DNA from: Mytilus galloprovincialis
Taxonomy: Eukaryota; Mollusca; Bivalvia; Mytilida; Mytilidae
Direction: 5' to 3'
DNA length: 64,000 nt
NCBI RefSeq assembly: GCF_965363235.1
Contig: NC_134846.1
Span: 57,525,121 to 57,589,120, forward strand
Shown: positions 22,990-35,139 of the stretch, piece by piece
Position numbering within the stretch: position 1 is the first letter of the stretch
Layout of the letters: every line of letters starts with the position of its first letter
Translations under genes and position numbers: made by a program
The notes under the pieces: generated by a model
The model's input: the letters and a program-made list of their open reading frames with translations, nothing else
Told to the model about the DNA's origin: nothing
Database searches by the model: none

Positions 22990-24700
22990 ATGTCGGTCCT
23001 ACAATACCTTATTCCAATTAGAATAAAACTAATATAAGAAATTATCGACCGGCGAAACATCTGTTGGATACAGTGTTGGGGGAAATAATCAATCGGTTGC
23101 TCCAGGCTCTTTCTAATTAGCAGGCTGTCTAATCCTAGCAACGTGACAAGGAACATATTCAAGAAACACTTATAAAAGAACACAAACCAATTAATTTAAC
23201 AAGTGCTGACTAGTAAATTGTGTTGAAAATAGAATTTCCTTTGATTTTATTGTCCAGAATTTTTTAAATTCATAATCAATAAATGAAGTCGTCATTTTCA
23301 CTGACAGTAATGATCAATTTTCTATACATTAGTATGGTTATAGAGAGGCGTGATAATCTCATACCGTATATTGTCAATATTTAATAGGATTGAACAGTTT
23401 CTCCACTTTCTTTTTTAAAAGGGTCGATGTCTTGTCATGTCTATAATGATACGTTATAGCCTTAAGGAAAACTGTTATTTCTTTGGAAATTCTTATACAT
23501 CTTTATAATCTACTGTTCTGTTTGTGATGTTTTCTAACAGGGAGGACATTTTAATAATATAACATTCTAGCAAATAGCGAAAGCGCCTTTACGTAATACA
23601 ATGCTAGAAGACTGGTTGACAACCTGAACAGATAAATTCAATTCATACACATTTTCAACATAAATTCCGTCGATAAAAAAAGCTTAAAGCTTTCCCTTCC
23701 AAAAAAATTAATAGGAATCCCCAAGAAAAAATCCACATACAAAAAGCAGAACTGCTAAGAACGTTTATAAATATTCGCTTCGGCTTTCATGGCGTTTTAG
23801 TTATCTATTCAGTAAGCACTCTCGTGGAATGATATAAAAGTAATACGTGTTTCGCAGGGGGACGGGGTACGAAGATTCTGTATGCTCTAAAACGGCCAAT
23901 GAGAAAAAGAAACTTTACAGTCATTTCATTTGATAATATTATTTATTAACGTGTAGAGGTCAGCTTTGATGGAGCAAATATATCACCTCAGATTAATTTT
24001 CATTTGTTTGTCTTTTATTGCTATAATATTGATCGTCATTAGCAACATCTGCTGGTTCCCTAGCGCGTGCAGTTTTTGAAACAAAAGCAGCAGATGGATG
24101 TTTTAAAATTCATTAACATCTGCTTCTGTAGAATAGCGAGATTTAAAAAAAAAAAACGCGCAAACTGGACAAGAAGCATACGACACCTTCAAATTGTAAA
24201 AATTTCGAGGAGAAATTATTGTCAAATTGGGTTAAACTTGTCAGTAAGTAGGAGTGTATTGAAAACTTGGGAGGGGGCAACTTCTGAAGTGACAGGCAAA
24301 AATGGCTTTTACATTTTACATAGTCTGATAGTCTTGGAACTTATCAGTGTACTTTTTCATTTTTTTTTAATAATATATTGCTTGTCAAAACGGAGGGAGG
24401 GGGTCACCTTTCCCACCCACGGGGTCCTCTTCGCCAGTGGTGGTATGTTTTTGTAAAAAATAAAATTTCAAAAACTCAGTCCGAAGGAGAGAGAGAAAAT
24501 AAGAGAGAAGTACTGTATTCTTTAATTGTCTAGCGTTGAATTTCTTTTTAATAATTAACGTAAAATTATACCATTATTTCCTATTTATTTCACAATAGTT
24601 AAGAAAAAACATTGACAGACAACAATGCTGATAATGCCGACAATATCGCACGGAACATCAAAATCTATATAAATTCTACTTATAAACAGGATAAAAACTG
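22990..24700. other. No supported gene
   Basis: A 129-codon open stretch at 24067-24456 has no recognisable domain and includes a poly-A-derived lysine run, so I do not call it. No repeat family from elsewhere in the window is seen. Confidence 0.4.
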
Positions 24701-24719
24701 TGTATTGATTAGTTTTCTA

Positions 24720-27330
24720 CGGCACAGGTGGTTGTCTATCGACTGCCGTTTGTCAAATAATTGGATTCGTCCTACAATGGTAGAAGAGGTTTTTGATGTA
24801 CGAGTTATCTAGAATATAATGTGTTATTTGTGATTCTTAGACCCACTGAACAAATAACGTACAACCTGCAGTCATATTAATGCTTTGGTATGCAGACATT
24901 TCGACGCCGTACTCGGTCAACGCTTTTTCTTAAGAAGAGGTGTAAATAAGCTTTTGAAAAGAGTGAAGGAATTATTCACACTAATAACTATTATTTCATC
25001 GGTTTATCGTACCAGATTTTGTGACAAATTAGGTGTGAGAGCTCTCACCGTATACCTGTTTAGATAAGACTTTATAGCAATAAAAATATTTCACAACTGT
25101 AAATAATATTTAACGATTGCGTGCACAGACGCTTATCTGGCTACTGTTTAGTTTGAAAAATAATAAAGCTGTAACTGTCACTCGTTTTACATAATCATTT
25201 CACAGTCGAATTATCAACCGTTATAATTTATTTTCCCTCGACAAACGATAAAACAATTAAACTTGTTAACAGTAGACATTTCTGTAGCGCCTATAGAATG
25301 GCGCCTTTAAACCTACATCGAACATGTACCGTGTCAAATTGTTGACGAGATATAAACGTGAATAGTAACTTAATACCAAGGCTCGTTAATTTTAATTACA
25401 AACCTTCCTAATTAAGTTTTATCTTACGTTAAAAATTTATCAGTTCGGATAACAGGTGTTTCTTTTTCATAATGCGCATGGGCACACAAGTGAATTGATG
25501 TTTTTCTCTAATAATAATGGTTGTGGGAGGCAGAAAACATATAAATTTAGAAACACATAATGTAAATAAATGTCATACGTTGTTTGAGGGCATCACCAAG
25601 AAATATTTGTCCCTCATTATTTTTTAAGAGACCTTGGTTTCTTTTCGGAAAAAATAGATATGAACTTCGCGGAAAATAATGTTTTTGACTGTCGGATAAC
25701 TTTAGTTTTTTAACTTTGAAAAAAAAAGAAGCTATTTTTGGTTCCGCAACCACATCAACAATTTCTCTATTTGTTGTTAGTTAATTCATTGCCTTGTTAA
25801 ACTGTACACTTGAGCAACGCGTTATATGTATAATAATATTTTCAATTGAGCTGTAATTGTTCTGACATCTTAAGTCTTTGGTCAGTTTTGAAAGATGTAA
25901 TGCTATGATACCACATCTCCTTAATTAAATCTTGAATTTTATTTCTGATCTGATTTCTATGATTGGTTTGAGTATTACATTTGTGACAATGTTTTACATT
26001 AAGTGTTAAGTAGATAATATGGACACATGACTTGAGATATAAGATCTTTTATCTTAAACTTTTGACTCTGTGTAATCACATGGAGTAGACCACCTGTTTT
26101 CACCATATGTTTAGATGACCCTTAGATTATTGATCATGACAAATATTTAATATCAACAGCCTAAGGTACAAATTCTCCCAGTACACCTGTTTACATGCCC
26201 ACAAATAATTTAGTAGCAAATTAGTGTCGTCTCCCGCATGTAAATGAATCCACCACCAACGACTATAAACAACAAACAACACTTTTATAATAGAGCCAAT
26301 TTTAGAACATAATTATATGATTCGGGGCATTTATAATGTCGCCAGTAAAATGATTTATCACATGAAAAAAATAAGAAATTTCTTTCTACATAACACCTTT
26401 GTCAAATAAGTAGTATTATTTGATTTAATCGTATTGACAGAATGATTAAACGAAATGATATAATCTGATAAAGGACAATGTGGCAATAAACGCCCCCGGG
26501 GAATCTTCATTATTAATATGACAGCGATGATAAGAGAATGACAGCTGGTCAACCTTCTATGATCTAGCGTGCTGGCGAAATAAATCCGATCACGTCAACT
26601 TTTCAACTATATATACTGCTTCGTCCACGTTCTTCGACCAATTACGTCCACCTTCTTCGACCAATTATTGTTTGTTCTGAAAGTAAAATAAAACGAAACA
26701 AAGAAATCCAATTGTAACTTTAATGTTATCAGCTGTTAACTTTCACTTTCATAAATAACCACCTGTTTTAGAAAAAAAAACTATAACTGTCAACATATGG
26801 TCAGTTTAAAAACTTCAAATGTGAAGCAAATCTAAATTAAGTGGTTACAAGAGGATCGTTTTCTACACCTATACAGATTAGCAGGTGGTAAAATATAATC
26901 AAAATACCTTTGAAAGTTAAAAGGGTGATTAAAATACTTAATCCTGTTCTTAAATATTTAATACTGACCCTACAGAGGTGTTAAGATCTCCTGTCTAATT
27001 ATTTAAATTTTCTTCCAGATGTTTAGCCATACTTATATGTTTCACTGGTCAATCTATTCAAATTTTGGTTAATTATACGAAATATTTAATAGTGTCACAA
27101 GCCTCTTATGGTTTACTTTTTTGAAATTTGTAGACCCCGGGCAAAGATCACCTTAAATTACTGGCGACTTTAGAAATCAACCTAATCTTTCATACGTTGA
27201 CGCGAAAATTCCTTAGGCAGAAATAATACTTTCCAGATTTTTAGTATTGTCAAAAATTCCCTATAAACACAAAATGGATTCGTCCTATAACTGATATTGA
27301 ATTTGCGATTAAACCACCTGGCGACTTTTC
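24720..27330. promoter_or_regulatory. E-box-rich region upstream of the ATOH8-like gene
   Basis: CAGGTG/CACCTG hexamers occur at 24725, 25453, 26093, 26184, 26760, 26882 and 27315, and CAGCTG at 26542 and 26730. Three (26093, 26184, 26760) share the longer form CACCTGTTT. In DNA this AT-rich fewer than one CAGGTG/CACCTG would be expected in 2.6 kb. The region is also free of the repeats that fill the rest of the window. bHLH or Snail-type zinc-finger factors bind such sites. Regulation of the neighbouring gene is inference. Confidence 0.35.
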
Positions 27331-27641
27331 ATATTTATTATCGAATAAAAACATTCTCATTTACTTTAGTTTAATTATAACATAGTTGTCAAAAAGTGCA
27401 TTAATACTGTAACTATTGACTGCGCTCCGGACGATTGACTTTTGTCCAACTGTTAATTTTCGTATCACCTATCTATAACGTTGATAGCTATCTGTTCGAG
27501 ATTAGTCAATAAATAACACGCATCTGAGGAATTCTTTAACATATACCATCTGGCAGACTCAATGACTAGACCACAGTGTAAACAAGTTAACGATCGCATA
27601 AAGCTCGGCACAGTTGATCAACAGACGGCATTCACTTCATT

Positions 27642-28520
27642 ATGACGGAAGATCCAAACACCTGTGAACGGCTTACATCCTCACCAGACAATTATCCCTC
27701 ACCCACGGGACAAGGGAGTGGCAAAAGTAATTCATTAATGGATACACCTACTAGGAAAAATAAAAGGAAAAGTAGTGAACCCAGGAAAAGGACTGATTTT
27801 AGTATTAAGAGATTTTGTCCGGATAGTCCTGGAAGTGCGTGTTCTGAAAGTGGTAAAAGTGATGATGCTGGATCTGAGGATAGTGTTGATACCCCCAGGG
27901 GTAATTCAGATAGATTAGAACAAACTGGGAGTAGTGATTCTGTATCTCCTCCCTCAGTACCTCATGGAATGATGTTTTATCCAGGACATTTTCCTCCGGC
28001 TTATTTAATGCCTGGACTTCATCCAGCTTATGGACGTGTGCATTCTTTCACAGCTGCTGGTCTGGATTTATCTAATAATAATATAACTAATTATGATGAA
28101 AGTGTTCATAAACTAAATAAAAGTGTTCAATTAAGCAATAATGAACCACCACAAACTGTTCAAGATGATGACAATATGGACGATGATGACAACGAAAGTG
28201 TATCGGGTAGAAGAAATAGGAAAAATTATAAAAATATGACACGGGAACGGAGAATTGAAGCAAATGCACGTGAAAGGACAAGAGTTCACACTATTAGTGC
28301 AGCATTTGACGCTTTAAGGAAAGCAGTGCCATCTTATTCATATAATCAGAAACTTTCTAAATTAGCAATATTACGGATAGCTTGTAGTTACATTATGGCA
28401 TTAGGGAAATTAGCAGGTGATGATTTGAACGGAAAGGTTGAGAATGTGTCATTTGCAGATTGTGTGGATATGTGTACTTCGACAATTCAAACGGAGGGAA
28501 GGGCAAGAAGGAGACATTAA
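27642..28520 (+). CDS. ATOH8: ATOH8/Net-family bHLH transcription factor
   Basis: Nuclear DNA-binding regulator, 292 residues, complete in one exon. The bHLH domain spans about residues 200-258. Its basic region reads ANARERTRVHTISAAF, helix 1 ends with ALRKAVP, the loop includes YSYNQKLSKL, and helix 2 is AILRIACSYIMALGKLA. The C-terminal tail (about 268-292: VSFADCVDMC, then EGRARRRH) also matches the ATOH8/Net pattern, which separates it from Atonal, Neurogenin and Twist groups. The N-terminal 190 residues are low complexity: Ser/Pro rich, a KRKSSEPRKRTD basic cluster (possible nuclear signal) and an acidic DDDNMDDDDNE run. The start is the first ATG after an in-frame TGA at 27615, and the length is near the ~320 residues of vertebrate ATOH8. 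Vertebrate ATOH8 has introns in its coding part; none is needed here. Family members act in neural, muscle and vascular development. The role here is inferred. Confidence 0.93.
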   Translation: MTEDPNTCERLTSSPDNYPSPTGQGSGKSNSLMDTPTRKNKRKSSEPRKRTDFSIKRFCPDSPGSACSESGKSDDAGSEDSVDTPRGNSDRLEQTGSSDSVSPPSVPHGMMFYPGHFPPAYLMPGLHPAYGRVHSFTAAGLDLSNNNITNYDESVHKLNKSVQLSNNEPPQTVQDDDNMDDDDNESVSGRRNRKNYKNMTRERRIEANARERTRVHTISAAFDALRKAVPSYSYNQKLSKLAILRIACSYIMALGKLAGDDLNGKVENVSFADCVDMCTSTIQTEGRARRRH

Positions 28521-30020
28521 TACCCCCACGCTGTGTAAACTGATAGCATGATGAGATAAGGATTCCGAGTCCATGGCAGCCGATAAAGTAACATCTGGAC
28601 GAAGCAGACGACGACTTACATCGATATATTTAGCGCTGAGAGAATTCTGAATAACCACCGGCTGAGAAATTACGATCAAAAGATATGCCAGATGTTCTTC
28701 TCAGCGTTATGTTGCATTCGGTACCGATGATTGATGCATTGCTATATTCAGAAAACATGGAATCATACAGAGTTATTCACTAATCGACAGTTTTTCTGTT
28801 TTCTTGTTGATATGTTAAGTATTATGGCGTTTCTGTGATATTTATTTGACTTTTGTTTTTTTTCTTCTTATTTTTCTTCATTCCTTGTTTTCCCAAACAT
28901 TAAGCAAAATGACATTAGTTGAGAAATTTGTTTTATTGGAAAATTTTGTTCAGCTTAATGTGTTTGGTTGGTGCTAGAAATATATAAAATATTGAAGATA
29001 AAAACTTGTACTTTATTATTTGTATGTATAGTTGCCTAAATAGTTGCATTGTTTTACTTCTAACTACAAGTACAATTTATATGTATGTTGTTGAACTCTT
29101 GACTATTAGATAGCAGAAACAGATGTTTGCGAAGTGAAAATAACTTATTCATACCAATCAATGAATAGACTAAATGGTCGTATTAAAGTAGATCTTTATT
29201 TCATATTATGAATATTTTAAATTTCCTGTGCAATATTGGAAATTATTTTCATTTGAAAAATATCACTTTTCGTCAGCATTTTCCTGTTCAGTTTACCATG
29301 TTTACTATCTATTTTTAAGTGAAATTCTTAAGAAATTGAATTATAAAAATATTATTACAACTGTTTGCGAGGCAAATCAAATCCAATATTTTGCTATTTA
29401 TATAAATTATAATTTTTTTTTATGGATATGCTAAATGATTCACAATGTGGCAACTACTGCACAACTTTTAAGAAAATGTAAAGACATCAAGAAGCTAAAT
29501 TCTGATGTCCTGCTCTTTCAAAACAATAACTGACACATATTTTTGAGCACTAGAGGGTATTGACAATACAACAAATTCAAAGAGAGAAAAAAAATCTTAC
29601 GAGATTTGTTCTTGTCCTAAATCATTTAGAAAACGGGCTAAAATTTACAGTAATGATACCGTTAAGTCGTTATATGTTCGATTGGTACGATGTAAAAGGC
29701 AAATACACTAGTAAATCGGATAAAAATACTTGAACAATTTCACATTATTAAGAGTATAAGTTTGGCAGAATATCAAACTTATCGGACTTGACTTGTGCAA
29801 GATAGACTAGTATCAGGAGAATTGAGCCATGTGTATGAGACATATGAGACAAACCTTGCAAGGTGCTAAAAGGACAAATAGACACAAAGAGTTTAACATA
29901 TAATCTCCAACAAAAGACAAGTGGCTATACAATCAAGTTCCAAATTGGCTTAACATGAAGAAAAAATCAGGCAACTAAATTTAACAGGGAATACTGAATA
30001 TTTTACATTAACACCACATT
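28521..30020. other. 3' UTR and downstream intergenic DNA, no gene
   Basis: AT-rich, with long T-rich stretches near 28850-28900 that would fit a 3' UTR. No clear AATAAA signal was found close to the stop codon, so the transcript end is not placed. Confidence 0.35.
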
Positions 30021-30027
30021 CTCAAAA

Positions 30028-30095
30028 TTACAAAACACAAAGAAATTATAAAACACAAAGAAATTCCAAAACACGAAGAAATGACAAAACACAAC
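30028..30095 (+). repeat. Short tandem repeat (~18-20 bp, about four units)
   Basis: Repeats of ACAAAACACAAAGAAATT with small changes. Confidence 0.8.
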
Positions 30096-30419
30096 CACTA
30101 ACAAGAGTCCTGATGTATTCTGATACCTGGGTTATTTTTAGTAAACGTTGAAGATATATATATATGTATAACTTTCACACGAGGAAAAAGGAAGAAGATG
30201 TTCAATGAATGAACCATTGCATGTTATTCGACTTGAGTAGAGAAAATATAACTACCAAATTTATATTTGACTGTGTCTTCTTCGGCATCACATGTTTCTT
30301 AATTTTATAAATTCAGATAACTTTGCAGCATTCTTCAAATTTCAGGACTGAGAACACATGTTTATCGTTTTCTCTTCACATACAATGAAAATACATTTCA
30401 AAATGATAAGATAAGATAC

Positions 30420-30575
30420 CAAGTGGTCAATCAACGATAAAAAATCACCAGGGTCAAAGAAAACGGACATCAACATGACCAAACATAACATCCTTGAAAA
30501 AACACCAGTGTTGAAACACTACATAGAGGACGGAGAACCAACGATTGAAAAACATGAACCCAACAAAAAAAAAAT
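30420..30575 (+). repeat. Probable dispersed repeat
   Basis: The block with AACACCAGTGTTGAAACACT and CAACGATTGAAAAACATGAA followed by a poly-A-like run looks like a bivalve interspersed repeat. No second copy is in the window, so the call is weak. Confidence 0.35.
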
Positions 30576-30639
30576 AAAAAAATGGACGGGTAATTTTGGT
30601 TACTTGATTTGTTCAATGACGTGCATAATGTCCTAAAGA

Positions 30640-32455
30640 AGTACATCTTCGTTACTTACAATGTCGAACGAACGTATATCTTAGTCATTTACAATGTCAT
30701 ATACTTGTAGTTGGTTATCTTTTTCACGTGTAGGCCTATAGCCCTAATGTTAAATATCTTTGTCATTTGTATTGGTCTGTGGTAGAAAATCTCAGTCGCT
30801 TGCATTATCCTATGACTGTTTCTCTTAGTCGCGATTACAGTCCTTCGATCGGATATATTGGTCGCTAGCATTGTCCTATGGTGGGTTATTTTAGTTGCGT
30901 GTATAGTGCTACGATGGAAGGTATCTGACATAGGTCTAAGGATAGTTATCTTGGTTATGTGTAGTCTTACGATGGGATATATTAGTCGGTTGCATGGTTT
31001 ATATATGGTGGATTATCTTAGTCGCGTGTATATATAGTCATACGATTGGATACTCTCAGTCTGGTAACTTGTATTCTCCTATGGTTGGTTATCTTATTTG
31101 CGTGTATAGTACTACGATGGGATATCTGGGTTGGTTACATGGTCCTATGGTGGATTAATTTAGTCGCGTGCATATACAGTCCTACGATGGGATATTCTGG
31201 TCACTTGTGTTCTCCTATGTAGGATCTTTGTCACGTTTATAGTCATTATATGGGATATCTTGGTAGCTTGCATTGGTCTATGGTGAGTTGTCTTTGTTGC
31301 ATTTATATATATATAAGTACGTCTGAGTCAGTGACAACTCTACAACAGATGTATCCATCGGATTGCCATCAATGATGGTGATACATGGCTGTGTACATAA
31401 TGTATATACAACTCGTCTAAACATCAACCCAACAATGTTAGATCTGTAAATTTGCTTTCGCAAATTTTTGGTTCTTCCCTCGCCGGGATTCGAACCCATG
31501 CTACTGTGATATCGTGACACCAAATCGCCTGCACTGCAGCCGTCCCGCTAGACCACACGACCACCTGGGCTCTCAAAAAAAGAGCTTTCGCTGGCCGTGT
31601 GTTACCTTTCCTCGTCAGTTTTAATCTAGCGGCGTACTACAGTACATGATATATAAGGCATGAAGATGTTATTGTTACAGATCAGCTAAATTATCTATAG
31701 TAAAGGATCCTACAAATTAATGTAATATACAGTCACAGAAAATAATTATATTTATAAGTACGTCTGAGTCAGTGACAACTCTACAACAGATGTATCCATC
31801 GGATCGCCATCAATGATGGTGATACATGGCTGTGTACATAATGTATGTACAACTCGTCTAAACATCAACCCAACAATGTTAGATCTGTAAATTTGCTTTC
31901 GCAAATTTTTGGTTCTTCCCTAAATATATATATATATAGTCTTTTGATGGAATGTCTTGGTCGTTTGTATTGATCTTTGGTATGCTATCCTAGTCACGTG
32001 TATAGTCCTGATATAGGAGCTTGGTCAACTGTATTCCTTGGTAGTTCATTTTAGTCGCGTGATACAATGGGATATTTTGTTCGCTATACCATTGTCCAAT
32101 TAATTGAATAGCTATGTCACATGTATAGTTCTAACATGGAGGTTATATTGAGACCCATATAACCTCCTTGATCCTACGAAGGAATATCTTGGTCCCTTTT
32201 ATTCTCCAAGGGTGGCTTTTTGGTCATTTGTATAGTTATTATATAGGATATCTATGTCACTTGAATTGTTCTATGGTGAGTTATCTTTGTCGCATGTATA
32301 GTCCTACAAAGGGATATCTTGGTCGTTTGCATTGTCCTATGATGGATAATCTTATTTACGTGTATTGTTCTTTCTTTGTACTGTCTTATATTTGGATATA
32401 TTGGTGACTTATGTCGTCGTATGATAAGTTATCTTGGTCGCTTGTATAGTCATGA
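30640..32455 (+). repeat. Degenerate ~66-70 bp minisatellite
   Basis: The core pattern is TTAGTCGCGTGTATAGTCCT, ACGATGGGATATCTTGGTCG, then CTTGCATTGTCCTATGGTGG, recurring with many substitutions, for example near 30897, 31020, 31095, 31165, 32285 and 32390. The array is interrupted at 31290-31935 by the SINE unit. Open frames here on either strand are products of the repeat. Confidence 0.85.
31290..31935 (-). mobile_element. tRNA-derived SINE, 441-bp unit in tandem (about 1.4 copies)
   Basis: The minus strand carries a pol III A box, TGGTCTAGCGG (plus coordinates 31545-31555), and B box, GGTTCGAATCC (31486-31496). Between them lies a type II (Leu/Ser-like) tRNA-like body with a long variable arm. 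The segment starting AAGTACGTCTGAGTCAGTG at 31315 recurs at 31756, giving a 441-bp period. The second unit stops before the tRNA-like part, at about 31922. TA-rich runs border both sides. A functional tRNA gene is unlikely because the same sequence is repeated at 37085. Confidence 0.8.
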
Positions 32456-32505
32456 TAGTGCTTTGAATGATTTCCATGCAATTTTTACTTTCAAATATTA
32501 TATTA

Positions 32506-32646
32506 CTATACAATAAAAGGGTTATTGCATGAATATTTGGGAATATTGTCCCTCGTAGAACATATATTGCACTCGCAAGCTCGTGCAATATAAAATTCTA
32601 CTCGGGACAATATTCCCCAATATTCATGCAATAACCCTATAGTATA
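32506..32646. mobile_element. ~140-bp near-perfect palindrome (foldback/MITE-like)
   Basis: The left arm GGGTTATTGCATGAATATTT and GGGAATATTGTCCC is mirrored on the right by GGGACAATATTCCCC and AATATTCATGCAATAACCC, with the centre near 32578 (CTCGCAAGC/TCGTGC). The outer CTATAC/GTATAG words extend the symmetry to 32506 and 32651. Its core word GACAATATT resembles the internal repeats of the element at 7757-8638. Confidence 0.9.
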
Positions 32647-32649
32647 GAT

Positions 32650-34860
32650 GTTCTTATTTCCTCTTTTACATCATTCAAAGTGTTCAGCCTCTTTAGAATA
32701 ACACCGCCTTTATTTTTGTGGAACCGAATTATATATATACATGCAGAAGTATATGCCATATTTTGCACGAACATGTCAATAGCATTTTCTAATTCTTTCA
32801 ATATAGATACAGGACAGCCTCTTGTTTTTGAAATGGCAAACATTGATAACAAAATAAAAATTGTTCCATCAAAATACGACACTTCTATTTCTTTTATTTT
32901 AATGTCAACCATAAAAACTGAGTATGAAAGTAATATTAAAAAAAAACTGTTATTAATTCTTTTATTTAATTTTTTTTTGGCAGAAATAAAAATTTCAACA
33001 GAAAATTTCAATATTTGTATTATGAAATTTATATAGTTTGAAATTATCTTGTGATGTACAAAAAGAAAATTAATCATACAGGTTTAGGCTTGTCATCCGA
33101 ACAGGTGATACTTAACGTTAAATAAATCTGGAATATTACACCGTCATGTTTACATCTTCAAAGGCCGTGAACAACGAAAAGGTATGTCATTTACAGACAT
33201 ACTGGAGACAGGTGTTTATCTACCTTTACGACGGTCAACACCTTTAAGTAGATTTATCTCTTTCTCATACCCTATAAATAAATATCTCATTTACTATATT
33301 ATAGTAGAGTATTTGAATTTTCTTTACACATTCTGGTTAAAAAGTGACAATAGAAGAGCCTTTCATTTCGTGGGTGTTCTGCGTCAGTGAGCCCAGGTGG
33401 AGTATCGTTTCTAATTATCTGTCGTATTACGACCCTACTGGCGCCGGTGAGACCAGGAGCAACTGCGCCCCACCGTATGACCGTATTGTTCACTCAAGAT
33501 AAGGTCATCAAATACCTGCTAGTGAATTTTATATTAAATACACATTGTATTCAATATGTTACACCGGATTTTCAAAAGTGTTTTATCTGTAAAATTTAAC
33601 AAATATTTTCAGAAGGATCAATTGATTTTGACACCTTAGTTATGTATGCACTAAATTCCACTACCGGTGTCACACATTGACAAATTAAATTTATCATCGT
33701 AGAACAATGTCAGATAATTCAATACCAGAACATTGGTAGTTCGATATACATATATAATGTTACTGGATTTACAAACGATTTTATGTAACATATAGCACAT
33801 AAAGTGAACATATAGTAATATTTTAGATTTTTGGTATGCAACTATTGCGCAAAGGTAGATGTTCGACCAAAGTTTTAGGCGAGAAAACACATGAAGGGTC
33901 CATCATATTTGCAAAACCGTCTGCACCTCTTGGATAATGTGTTTTTCTTAGACTCTATGACAAGATCATCTGTACTTTTATAGCGAGTTCAAGATGACAA
34001 AATCTACCTTGAGGGCTTGGTGAAACGGGTGGCCTGGTAATCTATGTGATGGATGATCGCTCATTTCAAAACATTTCCTGTTGTCAATATATAGTTATAC
34101 ACGTACTGCACTTTTAAAGTTTACTAATTTTTGTAAAGAAATTATATAACATTATTTAGAAATTTGATGTACTTTTCGAAATAAAAAAAAACACGGAGCA
34201 AGAAAACGTCTGTCATCTATTAATTAGACCAGTCATTAAAATCGCATCCATTTAGTCATGTGGAATACATGTATTATAGTAATAACGCTTGGTGCTGATT
34301 CCCCAAATTACCATATAGTTTACTTGTAAAGAATCTTTCCAGAAACTTTTTGTGTTGTTTTTTTTTTATATACAACTGCACCAAACTATTATTCCAATGG
34401 TGATCAAATGTAACTGCTGGTGTCCTTGATTACAGTCTTTAGAGCTACTAGTACGTGCAGTGTACCTTTACTTTATAACCTATTCTCGTTCAGAGTATAT
34501 TCATAAAATATTTGCAAAATATAAAAGACGTACGAAATTTATTTCTGAAAATACCAGAACCAGGATGCTTTTAGTAACTGTAAATACTTAGTATTGAAAC
34601 ATGAAAAGCAAATCGAAAACCTAATATACAGAAGTCACCATGTTCTGAATGGACAAGTCACATCAGACTAACCATAAAGTACATGCTGTATAATTTTGTG
34701 TTTTGCTTATTTGCAAATGATGGAGAAACTGTTTAAGCATAGAAAGAATTGATTATTGTGTGCTATTGACCTTCTCTTGGACGAATCTCGTCCCAAGTAT
34801 CAATGAAACATTTGCCACTGGACGTTTAGCAATAACCACTCAATCAATCATGATCGAATC
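32650..34860. other. No supported gene
   Basis: A minus-strand 146-codon frame (32637-33077) is dominated by F/I/K/N from AT-rich DNA and ends in the palindrome, so it is not called. A GC-richer patch at 33365-33495 with CCTACTGGCGCCGGTGAGAC is not explained. Confidence 0.4.
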
Positions 34861-34869
34861 ATATAATAC

Positions 34870-35135
34870 GTGTTCTAACAGGAACATGTTGTTCAGTGGT
34901 TGTCATTTACTGATGTGGCCGCTTATGAGTGTTTCTCGTTTCTCGCGTTTTTTATATAGATTTGACCGTTGGTTTTCCTTTTTGAATGGTTTTACACTAT
35001 TTATAGCTTGCTGTTCAGTGTGAGACAATGCTGCGTATTTGAGGTCGTATTTTGACCTACAGTGGTTTCATTTTAACATATTATGACTTGGATGGAGAGT
35101 TGTCTCATTGGCACTCATACCACAACTTCTTTTAT
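34870..35135 (-). repeat. Dispersed repeat R1, minus orientation
   Basis: Contains GTTTCTCGTTTCTCGCG, GACCGTTGGTTTTCC, TGTTCAGTGTGAGACAATGC and ends in GGATGGAGAGTTGTCTCATT, the reverse complement of the R1 order at 52676-53110. It carries one terminal unit, not the 51-bp array. Confidence 0.75.
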
Positions 35136-35139
35136 CTAT

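Noticed and set aside
24067..24456. 129-codon plus-strand frame
   Set aside because: No recognisable domain; includes lysines from a poly-A run and no splice or start context.
31480..31570. Functional tRNA gene on the minus strand
   Set aside because: A and B boxes are present, but the whole unit is repeated at 37085 with its flanks, which marks a tRNA-derived SINE.
31560..31640. Second hammerhead in the SINE unit (minus strand CTGACGAGG ... GAAAGC)
   Set aside because: CUGANGA and GAAA are there, but the sequence between does not form a stem II, and the copy at 37260-37310 breaks the core without compensation.
32637..33077. 146-codon minus-strand frame
   Set aside because: Composition is dominated by AT-driven residues, it ends inside the palindrome, and no domain is visible.
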